Assembly (NCBI GenBank): GCA_934045075.1
Contig: OW203721.1
Coordinates: 22,640,181-22,704,180 of the forward strand
DNA from: Yponomeuta sedellus
Taxonomy: Eukaryota > Arthropoda > Insecta > Lepidoptera > Yponomeutidae
Direction of reading: 5' to 3'
Length of the DNA stretch: 64,000 nt
Shown: piece after piece, positions 11,101 through 21,959 of the stretch
How the letters are laid out: each line of letters begins with the position of its first letter
How positions within the stretch are numbered: position 1 is the stretch's first letter
Made by a program: the position numbers and the translations under genes
Notes under the pieces: generated by a model
Database searches by the model: none
The model's input: the letters and a program-made list of their open reading frames with translations, nothing else
What the model was told of the DNA's origin: nothing

Positions 11101-12203
11101 AACAACAACGTCATACCTTGCGCGTAACCTTAACCGTAGAAATAAATCCGGTAGTATTTGTCAATATTTGAGTTATTCCGAAAACCCACAGTGAACATTA
11201 TGCCAGTGTTTTATTTAATATTTAATCAGGGGCCGCGGTAAAAGCTTACCAAAATAAATAAACTCTACCAAAATTAATGAATGACCACTCGATTTTGTTT
11301 GTTTTTTGTTGTAAATACCTACAATGTAGTCTTGTAATATTGAAGTCGTTGTAATATTGTAAGTAATATCACTGAGGAAAATAGTGTAAATAATATTGAA
11401 GAGTTAAGACATTTCCGTTCTTAACTTGGAACTTAACACATTCGTTAGGGACCTTATTTTTGAATCGGTGCCTAAAATATATGTTCTGGTCTTGTCACCG
11501 GCTCTAAGCTATACTTCTGCAATACCTATATAGAGTTTAAGGTGAAATTCGTTTAAATTATTTCTATTTTAAGTCCAGGGGCATTATTATGTAAGTATCC
11601 ACTGAGTTGAGTGACGTTGATTTTTACTTTTTTGAAGCAACTCGGGCTCTCAAATGCATACATTTTTTGACACTTAGGAGTTGTCTAAATGCTTCACTTC
11701 ATAGAGTGGAATGCTACGTAGTGGTGTGAAATCAGTCTTTATTTTTTATTTAAAAAAATTCACGAACATTACTGAACGACTCCGCAAAATCGTATTTTCC
11801 GAAAGCAAAAGCACCCGTCACTATAAATACCAACAAAATCGCATGAAGTGTGCCTTTAAAATCTGAAGAGTCCCTTCAATTTGTTCAGGATCTACGAACG
11901 TTCGTGATCTAATGAACACGAACAAAAGAACCGAACTGAACACGCTCGTTTCACGTACGGCAAAAAAATATCAGCTTTTCCTTACAATTTTTTTTATACT
12001 TCCGAGTTGGTAATTTTGATTTGTACCTATTAATACGTAGAATAGGATCATTAGGGCGGGGTTCCACCAGAGCTAAAACACCCATGACCATCAGTCCAGC
12101 CTATATTGAATTGTTTCAGGTTCCCGGTAAAATTTTCCAGAAGATTGCGCGCGCTACAACTGAGAAGTTAAACAATTTGGGTGGCAAGCTGATTGGGTTA
12201 TAG
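7972..12203 (+). CDS. Secreted Gly-rich protein, four coding exons, function unknown
   Basis: Joining 7972-8190, 9464-9613, 10168-10299 and 12120-12203 gives one frame of 194 residues ending in TAG. Every junction is GT-AG and phase 0. I take the ATG at 7972 because the open frame upstream of it begins only with TTG, and because this start gives a good signal peptide: MSLIAGLLCLAFASSSA, with cleavage likely before APAEAP. The mature protein has an acidic Pro/Ala/Glu-rich N-part, a leucine/glycine segment (GLLGHKLQAAGGLLGGK), a GGGAGGGIGGGIF stretch at the start of exon 2, and a lysine-rich amphipathic C-terminus. A polyadenylation signal AATAAA is at about 12469-12474. No enzyme motif is visible. 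A structural, haemolymph or defence role is possible but not shown. A family A SINE sits just inside intron 1. Confidence 0.75.
8204..8500 (-). repeat. SINE-like repeat, family A, in intron 1
   Basis: Begins 14 bp after the exon 1 donor with the AACCCTTTTTATTTCCCCACTGCTGGGG end and runs through the family A blocks to CATCCTGCACCTAACCGCG. The head is truncated or diverged. Confidence 0.65.
9079..9229. repeat. Hairpin-forming MITE-like element
   Basis: The arms at about 9079-9136 and 9170-9229 are near-perfect reverse complements. They start TGCCGGCGC and contain CAAACAAGTGATCA and AAGTGTGCACAT; the spacer is about 35 bp. It lies in intron 1 of the secreted-protein gene. Confidence 0.7.
9464..9613 (+). 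CDS. Secreted protein, exon 2
   Basis: Starts after the acceptor TTGTTACCAG with a glycine-rich run and ends at the donor CAG|GTTAGC. It adds 50 residues in phase 0. Confidence 0.72.
10168..10299 (+). CDS. Secreted protein, exon 3
   Basis: Starts after the acceptor ATCTTTCCCAG and ends at GAG|GTACAG. It adds 44 residues (PKPLVDGIKEEEKYG at its start, GGAEGVSNLVNSVLE at its end). Confidence 0.72.
10638..10872. mobile_element. MITE, about 235 bp, in intron 3
   Basis: Inverted ends: left ACAGTCTGTCTTTTAGCTTT followed by TAGAATGTACCTCGG; right CCGAGGTATATTCTAAAAGC followed by TAAAAGACTGTA. About 30 bp of each end match. Confidence 0.65.
12120..12203 (+). CDS. Secreted protein, exon 4 (C-terminus)
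   Basis: After the acceptor TTGTTTCAG it encodes 27 residues beginning VPGKIFQKIARATTEK and ends with TAG. The 3' UTR runs to the AATAAA near 12470. Confidence 0.72.
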   Translation, partial: VPGKIFQKIARATTEKLNNLGGKLIGL

Positions 12204-12468
12204 TTAAGTTTAGATATGTATTTAAATAGGTGTCTAAAATCTAAACACATGTAATAGTTATTTGTTATACAAGAGTGCAAAGTTGCTTTTTAACCGCGTG
12301 TTCAATTTTGATGACCGAGCAAGCGAAGGATTCTAAAATTGTAATGTACTATTATAAGTAACATATTTGCTCGTAAAGTGGTTGTAATACCAATTTCAAT
12401 ATCGTATGTAATGTATCTCATTACGTACTTGTGCGATAATGTAATGTAAAAGGCACGTGTTTTTTTTT

Positions 12469-12474
12469 AAATAA
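12469..12474 (+). terminator. Polyadenylation signal of the secreted-protein gene
   Basis: AATAAA about 265 bp after the stop codon, preceded by a T run; the first canonical signal downstream. Confidence 0.55.
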
Positions 12475-12499
12475 AGTTTTAAGATACTCCGTCTAAAAA

Positions 12500-13600
12500 T
12501 GAACGATACTTTTAAAAATCTTAGCAAAGAGGTTTTATGTCAAGAAAGTGGTCAATATTTTATGAATAAAATTAACTTTGGGAAATAAAATATAACAAAT
12601 AAACATTTAATTCTTTAATTTAATTAATTTTGACAATAAATTACAACCATTTATCTGTAAAACACAAAAATATTAATTTACTTTATTAGTAATACTGGCT
12701 GTTTTTGTACCTTTGCCTACAAAAAAAAAGTTGATGCGCGCGCATCGCTTATTTGTGGACAAGTAAAAATAAATCCGCGCGCTTTTTCTTTTCGATGTAC
12801 GGATGTATTGTATTGTTTTTATTTGAAAATGTCGTCAAGTAGTGATGATAACAAAGTCAGAGTTTTATTAATTTCCTCGTAAATATGTTATAATAAAACG
12901 TCGTATGACTTACGTGCGCTTTGAAAATTACATCCTCTGCTTCCTTATAGCCCTCGCCGATGGCTCGGGCTAGTAATATCGCCTCGGCTGTAATTTTCAA
13001 CTTACCGCAGTTATATCATAATAATGTACTATTATAACACACATTATTTTTACGAATTGACCAATTACCTACTTTGTAAGCTAAAGTGTCAACATAAAAT
13101 GTAATTATGGAATACTAAGTTTCAATGTTAATCTTATCTTGCACCTCCCTTCACTAGAGCGCCTTGAAGTTGATACGTAGCGATTTTCGTCACGTCCCTC
13201 TTACCCCCAGTTTCTCGCGCAATGGGAAACTGTAAATCTACTGATAACGGCTGTTTTTGTTTGCTTTATACTAATAGCTGTTAAGACGCTATGCCGCCGC
13301 GAAATCGAACTAAGATGGGCGTGGCTTAGCTGCATGCGCGGGGGACGGGAGTAGTAATACTTTTTAACTCCTGACGCAAAAAGAGTCGGTATTAGGTATA
13401 AGTTTGACCGCAATGTGTATGTAAATCTGTCTGTGTAACCGTAGCTCTCAAATGGGTGAACAGGCTTGCTACGGTTTTTAAAAATTTGATAGAAGGTTTT
13501 CTACCGATGGTTCTTAGATAATTATGTTTTATTAAGATTGCTTGATCCGCTTATGAGCAATTGGCATCTAAAATTAAAATAATTTCGGATTTTTTAAAAT
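12500..13600. other. Intergenic, with a possible foldback at 12880-13035
   Basis: No gene. Around 12893-13030, paired blocks TTGAAAATTACA / TGTAATTTTCAA and TAGCCCTCGCC / GGCTCGGGCTA suggest a diverged foldback element. Confidence 0.4.
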
Positions 13601-13604
13601 TTTA

Positions 13605-14085
13605 TACATATATTATAGTAGGTAGTTGCCGTAGAAATGAGGTCCTTGAGAAGTATGTGTAGTGTTACTTTGAATGACAGGATACGCAATAGTCTGATAA
13701 GAGAACGTTGTGGACTGAAAGAGGATGTAGTCACTAGAATTGAGAAAGGAATGTTGCTTTGGTTTGGACATGTGGAGAGGATGAAGGAAGAAAGATTGAC
13801 GAAACCAATATATATTGCGAATGTGAGTGGAAGGGCTGGTAAGGGCCGTCCCAGGCGGACATACATCGACCAAATAGGGAATGTATTAGCAAAGGGGAAG
13901 ATAAATAGCACCCGGAACCGGCGTGCGTGCATGCAAAGACTTATGAACGTTGATGAAGCGAAGGTGATCTGTCAGGATCGTGGCAAGTGGCAGTCCCTGG
14001 TCTCTGCCTACCCCTCTGGGATACAGGCGTGAGGTTATGTTATTATACTTAGTTGTTATTACGTAAAGTCCAGTTGCTTGCATAG
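13605..14085 (+). mobile_element. 5'-truncated non-LTR retrotransposon, RT C-terminal fragment
   Basis: A 131-residue frame at 13637-14032 matches the C-terminal tail of RTE/CR1-like endonuclease-reverse transcriptase polyproteins: LNDRIRNSLIRERCGLKEDV, WFGHVERMKEERLTK, GRAGKGRPRRTYIDQIG and a closing DRGKWQSLVSAYP. No polymerase core is present, so it is a dead 3' fragment. Shorter pieces of the same family lie at 18005-18150, 38500-38790 (minus), 40937-41010, 48440-48510 and 59500-59800 (minus). Confidence 0.8.
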
Positions 14086-14215
14086 AAATTAAATTAAATA
14101 GATGTACGGTCGCCTGTGTTATGATAAGACCGCCGGCCGCCCGCCGCCGTCAAAAGCCGCCATGTAAACAAGGAATGCCGAGTACAGCGTACAGCGCAAG
14201 TGAACAATAACATTG

Positions 14216-14430
14216 AAAAACCTATTTAGAGGCTAAACATGCCGGGATTCGAACCCGCAACCTTTGGCTATCCGTACCAGCGCTCTTTCCAACTGAGCAA
14301 ATGGGCGAATCACCGGCATCAGTGAAATTTCGAACCTCTTTACAATATTCTCTGTATTACGTACACTGCGAGCGCTGGCACGGATAGCCAGAGGTCGCGG
14401 GTTCGAATCCCGGCATGGGTGGAATTTTGT
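14216..14430. repeat. Two tRNA-derived SINE family B copies, head to head
   Basis: A minus-strand copy (AACCTATTTAGAGGCTAAAC, then GCCGGGATTCGAACCCGC) runs into a plus-strand copy (GAGCGCTGGCACGGATAGCC, then GGGTTCGAATCCCGGC). Both contain a B box of the GGTTCGAATCC type. Other copies lie at 45893-46035, 52873-53031, 53147-53207, 60512-60592 and 62692-62830. Confidence 0.7.
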
Positions 14431-15950
14431 AGTGGTGGAGGTTAGGTAGATAAAATAATTACATTTTCATACTTACATGTTATTAGATACTATGTTGAAT
14501 ATCATTATGTACCTTTAAAATTATATTCAATATAAAACTATCAAATAAATACAATATAGATATGTTTTGGGCACCTACTTCGAAAGAATGAGCTTCACCG
14601 GCGACTCTTACTTCATCCTGGTCTCGCTTCATTCCAAATGCCGGTGGGAAAAGTGCTCTTTCTAGATGATTTGATGCTTTTGTTACATTATGTTCAGTTT
14701 TTGTTTACAGAATTTGTTTTAGATACAAGGATAATTAAAATTAAAAGGATCCACGATAATAAAGAGTAATTTTATTTTCTTAGAGTAAAAATTTAACAGA
14801 AATCCTGGGTACGGTCGGAATAAAACTTAATATTTACCCCATTTCGAAAATATTTTATACAAAAAATTTAATGTCCCTCAAATGAACAGATATAATCAGT
14901 ATTTTCAAGTTTTCCACCCTTTATCTTTTCTGGGAATGTTTGAGATTTTCGTCAGGTTTTTGCACCAACAACTACATAATATAACATCAATAGTTGGTGT
15001 ACCATCTTCAGAAACTCTCTACCCTCTTGCAAGGCCGCTTGTTTTTCCATTACGCCAGCCTTTTGCATCTGGTTCCACGCGTTTACCTCCCTCCCGTAAA
15101 TCGACACTTGCTGAAAGTTGATATACTCGTAGTTGTGCTCTTCCACATCCTGGTGCTAATAAAGCTGCAACAGCCATTTTATTCACCTTTTCAGATGAGT
15201 TCTTTAGTTTTAATTATTTTTTACAAATTAGGCAAAAAAGTTTTTCTGACGTTATGGTCATATTTTTGAGCCCAAACACAAACAAAGACTTGAGCTGAGA
15301 TCATCTAATCATTTCATTGAATAAATGGCTCACATCAACAACTATGGATCACAAAATGGCTCACATCTACAACTGGCTAACATTGGTTGTATTTTCGTCC
15401 TGAAACAAAAATAACATCTTCACCAAAATAGCAAATTCACCAAAACTGCGTTTGGTTTTACGCTGTTTGATTGTACTTACGTTATTTTTAAGATCTAATT
15501 CGTATGTTAGTTCTCGTTCTTCGTCTTCGTTTATCTGCGAAGTCCCAGCAGCTGTCTGATCATCTAAGATATGCTTCCGCTTCCTAGTCACTTCATTTGG
15601 TCTGAAATCATAATATAAGTATAATTCAAAGTAATGGTAAAGTACTTTATTGGAAATCATGTTCCAGATATGTACACTGCTGTTCGTCGATACCATTTAG
15701 CGATTTCGCATTACGTTCGATCCGAGTCCGCAAAAATACGGTCCGAAGTAGTCGTAGAACTATTTCTACTGTAGTTAACGCACTAAATCCGGCTTCCGAC
15801 ATCCGATGTCTCTTCGTCATCCACTTATCTCCATTTCCGAGATTTCTAGACCAGTATTCGGATCGGACGTAGTGCAAAACCGCTCTCAGTATCCTTTAAG
15901 AATAAAAGACAGAAGCCTAAAATTAATCTAGCATGAATTTCGTTACTTAC
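14431..15950. other. Non-coding, with decayed coding-like pieces on the minus strand
   Basis: Minus-strand frames at 14952-15146 (YINFQQVSIYGREVNAWNQM), 15367-15696 and 15647-15877 have protein-like composition but no family I recognise. They may be exons of a decayed gene or transposon. I do not call genes here. Confidence 0.25.
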
Positions 15951-16059
15951 CGACATTATACACCTTATATTATCAGCCGAAAAATCTTTTGCTTTTCTTT
16001 ACGTTGCTTAAAAAAATGTTGCGTTTAATATGTGACGCTTACCTTTCTTTTGGAAATGA

Positions 16060-17115
16060 CTCGGCGGTCAAAACTTTTTGCTTGTCTCAATCTAAAATTG
16101 GCAATGGCGACTTCGTTTGTCTGTCTTGCTCCGTGGCTACTGATCCGCTCTCACTAAAATTAGTATTGGGCGTCTCTCGTGATGCGATGACATTTTGACT
16201 ATTTTGTGAACTGCGTTTTGTACTGAAATGAAATCAAATATTTAATACATTTAAATCCTAACAATGACCACCATAAAATTTAAAACTTCCAAAAAACTGA
16301 AATATTAACGTTACTATACGTTTTTCTTTTACTAGTTGACTCAGTGAACTTCGTACCACCTAAAATTATAATAGGTAGATTTTTTTAACTGTAGTAGGTA
16401 TTTACTTTTTAGTTTTAAGCCAAAACAAATGCTGGACCATTAAAACGATAAAACATATTTATAACATCAATTGCCGTTCATTACTCTTGCCAAGGCCTTA
16501 CCTTTTTTCTAATACTGAATTTTTGTTTTATTCGGCATAGTACACTGGAGTCCACAGAGTCATACAGTGAAAAGAAAAATATTACGCAAACAGGGATATT
16601 TTCATGCCGAAATAAATTGCATATTTTTCCCAGTGGTTAAGCCGGAGGTATTTTATTGCATTATGGAAACTCTGAGCCAAGTTACGTAATTTCACACTAA
16701 AATTTGTGGAAAAAAATCACATCTTAATACAAATATTTATTGCCAATCTACGCCATTTAATTATGGAGAAATGAATTATTTTTTTTGCGCAGTTGGTAAT
16801 GAAATTTTGAAATTGGGCTCAAAATCCCTACAACAATGCAAAAATACCTTCGGCTTTAAGGCCACTAAACTAACAACATGTTTTGTTTGTAGGATAAGAT
16901 AAAATAAAAATATTCTTTATTGTATACCGGAAAAATAGTTACAGATCCAAAGCGGTAGTCAAAACTGTTTGTCAGTCTAAATTTAAAATTGTCAATGGCA
17001 ACTCCCTCTCCTTTGTTCCGCGATTACTAAACTCCTCTCATTGGAATCATTACTGACCCTTTCTGGTGGTGCGGTGATATTTTCACGATGCTTTGTTGCG
17101 AACTGCTTTTCGCTC
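16060..17115 (-). pseudogene. Duplicated exon-like segment, two copies
   Basis: A segment of about 165 bp at 16060-16225 recurs diverged at about 16945-17110. On the minus strand both copies follow an acceptor-like TTTCATTTCAG or TTTTAATTTCAG. They open with related frames (FSTKRSSQNSQNVI; QSEKQFATKHRENIT) and then meet stop codons. A tandemly duplicated exon of a decayed gene would explain this; the gene itself is not recognisable. Confidence 0.3.
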
Positions 17116-17809
17116 TGAAATTAAAACACACAGTGAATATATACTTACAGTCTAAAAAAGTCTATTCGCTTAGATAAGTGGCTACCTCGAAGTTCATTTG
17201 CGTCATTATCGGGTGTACGCTGCACTTGGCATCCTTTGATTACGCTTTGTTTATATTCGTTTTCATTCTAGTAACCAAAAGTGCCTGCGGGTGTACTCTA
17301 ACACTACCTAAGTGTAGAAGAGTAGAAATGTCTTTCAAAGTTTCCAACTTTGAAGGATCTTTCTGCTCATCAATACAAAACAATTATCTGGGTCCAAAGA
17401 AATCTACGACTAGGAAAGCAAAAATAGATCAGTTGTTTTATTTATAAATAGATCAATTGTAGTATTCTTGCAGATTCGCGATGCTGGTGACGAGCCGCGT
17501 CCAATGATGTGCTGCAACAGTAGGTGGGAGCAAAAAATAATTACAGTTTTAACTTGATGTATGAGAAAATAGTTCCCCTAAGGTAGACTTTTTGGACTAT
17601 GGAAAAATCGATAAAACCGTGATAAAACGCAAACTATACCACGTAGCGGGCCGGGAATGGTCTCTAAAAATAGGGGACGATCGTCAAGAGTACATATACG
17701 CTTACACTTTTGTTGCGAAGTCGCCAGTAACGTAACTGTGAGTGAACGCGTGTAAGGGTCTTTGTGCTGTCGACTGTAATAGTGCTAAACTACCTAATGT
17801 ATCAATATG

Positions 17810-17985
17810 AACACTTGTATGTTCCCACTGCTGGGCACGGGTCTCTTCCTGCATAGCAGAAAGTTAGGCCATACTCCACCACCGGGGCAAATCCGGCTTG
17901 GTGGAGGATTGTAAGACCTTGGTGGGTCTTACTGTCAGAAGATATCAAGCCGCCCATAAGGCCCGTGACATGGCCAAAATGCCAT
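17810..17985 (-). repeat. SINE family A, truncated copy
   Basis: Contains the CTTGTATGTTCCCACTGCTG end and the GGAGGATTGTAAGACC and AAGCCGCCCATAAGGCC blocks, then stops abruptly at CATGGCC. Confidence 0.6.
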
Positions 17986-18004
17986 ATATAAAATACCTAT
18001 TTAG

Positions 18005-18150
18005 TATTAGCAAAGGGGAAGATAAAAAGTACCCGGAACCGGAGTGCGTGCATGCAACGACTTATGAACGTTGATAAAACAAAGGCAATCTGTCAGGATC
18101 GTGGCAAGTGGCAGACCCTAGCCCTCTGGGATACAGGTGTGAGGTTATTA
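18005..18150 (+). mobile_element. LINE 3' fragment
   Basis: TATTAGCAAAGGGGAAGATA, ACCCGGAACCGG and CTGTCAGGATCGTGGCAAG match 13885-14030 closely. Non-coding because of indels. Confidence 0.7.
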
Positions 18151-19060
18151 ATGTATGTAAAATACCTATGTATAAAATAATTTATTTTTTGTGTAGAAAC
18201 TCTCTTCAACGTTTGGAAAGAGCTTTTAACGATTTTAACCGATAAAATAATGCAGATTAATAAACATTCAAAATTATATATATACAGAAAAAATCTTACT
18301 TACATTATTTTTGTAATCATTTCCCGTGTTCTTTCTTTCAGGCGTTCATCTCGTTTGAAATAACTTTTTTTCGGCAGTTGTTGCCCATTGCGATTTAATT
18401 AATTTGTCACAGTTTTCCGATGTTTAACACTCAACGCTGATTACAGTGAATACAACACTACTCTAAGCCTATAATGCAATGATTATTTACAAAATTTAAA
18501 TCGCGAACAGCGCGGACAAGCGCCGCACAGACCTCCTCTCATTAGAGCTCAGCGGGCACTCACTGCCCGTGACCGACACAGTGACAGACATTAAGTACGC
18601 TGCTCGGAGGAAAACGCGATGATAATAGTACGCGCAAATCTCGCCCTTAGCATTATTTTGATGCGTAAAGTTAATTAATTTGTTAAAATTCAACCACAGC
18701 AGTAAATAGAAAACTGAAACACCAAAATCTGCATCTCTAAATTGCTTATTCAGAGAAAAAACACAGCTGATGTATGTAAAGGCGTTGCTGAGTAGGTACT
18801 GGCGAAAAAACGCAAAAGTAAGACTGTACTTTGGAATTCATTTCTATCGAGAAAATGTTATCCAATTGCGTTTTCCAAACACCAAAACCTAGAAAATATA
18901 GTCTGAAATCAAATCTATAAACCTTGTATCAATGTAATACGAACGAATGAAAAACTCCTAATATCAGCGTTATAGCGCCTTATTGAAATCAATATTTTAG
19001 AGAGCTATATTTTGATAGAATATTCTTTCCATGGTGAATGACAGTGTTATTGATTTATCG
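18151..19060. other. Non-coding stretch
   Basis: AT-rich; no gene, no clear repeat structure seen. Confidence 0.35.
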
Positions 19061-19063
19061 GTA

Positions 19064-19461
19064 AAGGTCTGCGCAAACGAGGGACTTTTGCCCCCAAGGG
19101 ACAAAAGTCCCTGAATCGTGAAAAATGTCCTCCGAGAGTACTTGTTGCGGACTCAACGCCTACCTACTGGCATTTGTTCGCGGGAAATTGAGTAAAGCGT
19201 ACGCTATGGAAGCAAATATTCTCAGATTACATTGTTTTGTAATTAACATGAAGTTGAAAAAGAAAAGGCGTTTTAAAAGAAGATACCGAACTTTTGTCCA
19301 GTACGGTCTCTTGATGTCCTTGGTAACTTGAGGGACTTTTTGTACGGGGTATTTTTAGTCCTTCGTGTGCGTTATTCGATACAACTTATAAAGTTATAAG
19401 AGATCTATATCGACGGACAAAAAAGTACACGGGGGATAGTCCCTCGTCTGCGCAGGCCTTA
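19064..19461. mobile_element. MITE with CTGCGCAnACGAGGGAC ends
   Basis: The left end AAGGTCTGCGCAAACGAGGG and the right end CCCTCGTCTGCGCAGGCCTT are inverted repeats. An inner palindrome GGGACTTTTG...CAAAAGTCCC sits near the left end. A second copy lies in reverse at about 62890-63175. Confidence 0.65.
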
Positions 19462-19738
19462 AGTAATGGTATAATGATTTATCGGTATCGGTTGATTTAT
19501 CGGTAGGTAATGGTAAATATTCGTGACTTCCGACCAAAAGGTCGAAACTGTGAATCCAAATTCAAAATGGTAAGACGACGTTGACGTTGAAAAATATTTT
19601 TTGGGTGAAATGTGTAAGATTCTGCCCTCCGACGACGTGCGTAAAGAATTAAAAGAACAATTGAGGTGACCGGCGCCATAAAACCCTCGATCCCGTTTAT
19701 TTTTATTTTTACGACGTATTGTCTATGACTAGCAGCGA

Positions 19739-19959
19739 CTTGATTATGTAGCCCTTCACGTATACATCTATGTACGAAAGTTGAATGTTTACTTAGCTCT
19801 GCCGTAGGTATAGATATGAGGCGTAATGTGTATCACACATAGTGGCTATCCGCATTTCAGTGGATATCGAGCTGTATTGAGTGATATTGAGCCACATAAC
19901 GACGACAGAGTCCAGTAATATATTGTTTTTGCACACACGTGAACAGTTACATAATCAAG
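19739..19959. mobile_element. MITE, about 220 bp, TTGATTATGTA ends
   Basis: The left end CTTGATTATGTAGCCCTTCACGT and the right end ACGTGAACAGTTACATAATCAAG are inverted. A left-half copy lies at about 25684-25765, sharing GAATGTTTACTTAGCTCTG. Confidence 0.6.
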
Positions 19960-20441
19960 GGGCGTCTGTCACCGCCGCCGCCGCATAAAAGAAAAAAAAA
20001 ACAGAACAAATAATTAATTTCATTAAAAGAAGGCTATATATGCACGATGGTCACAAAACATCAGGGCTACTTCAGGGTCGACCTGGACTACTATAGCAGC
20101 AGACCGACCGTGATGGAAGACCCATAGGTACGTCCAACAGTGCACTACCATATGCTGAAGAAGAAAAGAAGGCGATTCTACGCGCCGAGCTTCATATTCC
20201 GAATAAAACCGCCAGGTTAAATTTTTAAACCATTTATTCATTTAAAACACTTATAATTCCATGAGAAAACCCAAAAATTACATCAACTATATATCGCTAC
20301 TGCGATTCCAGAGCTGCTACAAAGTTTCGTTTACTGTTATAACATACAACATTAAGTTACGATAACCATGACTTAGTTTCTAATACATCAAAAATACACT
20401 AGTTTAGACCAATATGATGGGTGTGATGAAAAAGCAGTGTT

Positions 20442-20690
20442 AACGGGCTCCATGAAGTAACACTAACGCCACCTATCAAAATATTAATTCAGATCACTTA
20501 TGCAATAAGTGTCAGAACAATCTCCCGATCATGTCAATAACAATTGTTAGAACAGGCGACCGAGAACCCAGACGAATCGGAGTTTTTTGCTAACATGATT
20601 GAAAAATTTATCCAACCCTTTTTGCAAAAATGATCGGAGAAAGATGTTTTTTTGTCATTGGCGGTACTAGTGCCCCTCATGGATCGCCTT
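20442..20690. mobile_element. MITE-like element (diverged)
   Basis: GGGCTCCATGAAGTAACACT and AACGCCACC at the left face GGCGGTACTAGTGCCCCTCAT at the right. The ends resemble those near 3520-3682. Confidence 0.45.
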
Positions 20691-20699
20691 AATACGTTA

Positions 20700-21510
20700 A
20701 AATAATGTGTTCTAAGTAAAAGCAAAAATGTATTAAAGAAAAAAATACGTTTCGTATTTTGTTCTGTCCGTCCGTCTTGTCTGAAGCAAACTCTAAAATA
20801 AAATCAAAACTTTTTTCGGATATAGGGTACTTTCAACGCAGTTTTTACAATTTAAAAATCAGTAGAATAAATAGGTGTCTCAAAATAATTTCCTCAAAAA
20901 TATCGCCGATAAATTTTTGGACAGTCGGAATAGTTTTAAATTCGCTTTCGCTCCTTGTCAGATAAAATATATATTTTATATTATATAATCCTTAATCCAA
21001 TGACGACCCGGCGGCCCACAAGCTTGAGATCAATTTAGTTTGTCGGTCGTCCGCGACATTCTTTACATAATTTGATTCAGTTTAAATCGGCGTTCCGATA
21101 GCGATGATACGGTCATCATATTACATTAATTACATTTAGGTTTATAGTTTCCTTTTAAAAATAGACTACAGATTAATCACAAAAGAGAACAATATTTTAA
21201 TGCAATGCGGGTGATTTACAACCACCGGGTCGACTGAATACATAATTATTTAACCTGAAAGTGGTACAAACATTTTGTTCCAAGTAGCCTAGTTCATAAT
21301 GTATAATCTTTGTCATGTACCTACTACCTCTCTGGATATTTATGTGCGACGAGATAATTTGAAGCTCAGAACTCGCAGAAGTACTGGTCAGGAGGTCTTG
21401 GGTAAAAAATTGTGACGTTAAGTTACCTAATGTCGTACGATCACTGTATCTTAACTAACATTACTCTGAACATTTACAAATTAACCTCTGACTTTGCCTC
21501 GAAGAAACCA
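20700..21510. other. Non-coding stretch
   Basis: No gene or strong repeat recognised. Confidence 0.3.
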
Positions 21511-21513
21511 GCC

Positions 21514-21957
21514 CTTTCAGGAGCGACGCAGAGCCACCATCACCCCAATGGAATAAAAATCATTTCTTCTATAATATTTTTTTTTGCAAACCGTGAAAAG
21601 AGATGTCTGCTGAGTGTCTTTGTGATGTAATAAAATAAAGTTTATTCTTATCGTATTTCAAAAATCTGCCGACTAGAAGCGGCAGAAGAGTGAATGAAGA
21701 GTGAATAACTGAAGACTGTAGGTGATCGGTTTCCGATAAAAATAGCCGTATTGTGCGCCACGGCAACTGCAACGTTGCCGAAACGTCGGGAACTAAGGTG
21801 ATTACGATTGCCTGATAAATAACCGCGATTAGACATGGTGAGTCATTAAAAAATACCGCTATGTTCTAAAAGTATGTTCACTATGTTCACTTTTTGCAAA
21901 AAAAAATTATGAAAGAACATAACTATGATATTTTCCATTGGTGGGCGCTGGGAGCTC
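21514..21957. mobile_element. MITE, same family as 2259-2812
   Basis: GGAGCGACGCAGAGCCACCA and CCCAATGGAATAAAAATCAT at the left face ATATTTTCCATTGGTGGGCG and GCTCC at the right, matching the family ends at 2259 and 2812. Confidence 0.55.
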
Positions 21958-21959
21958 CG

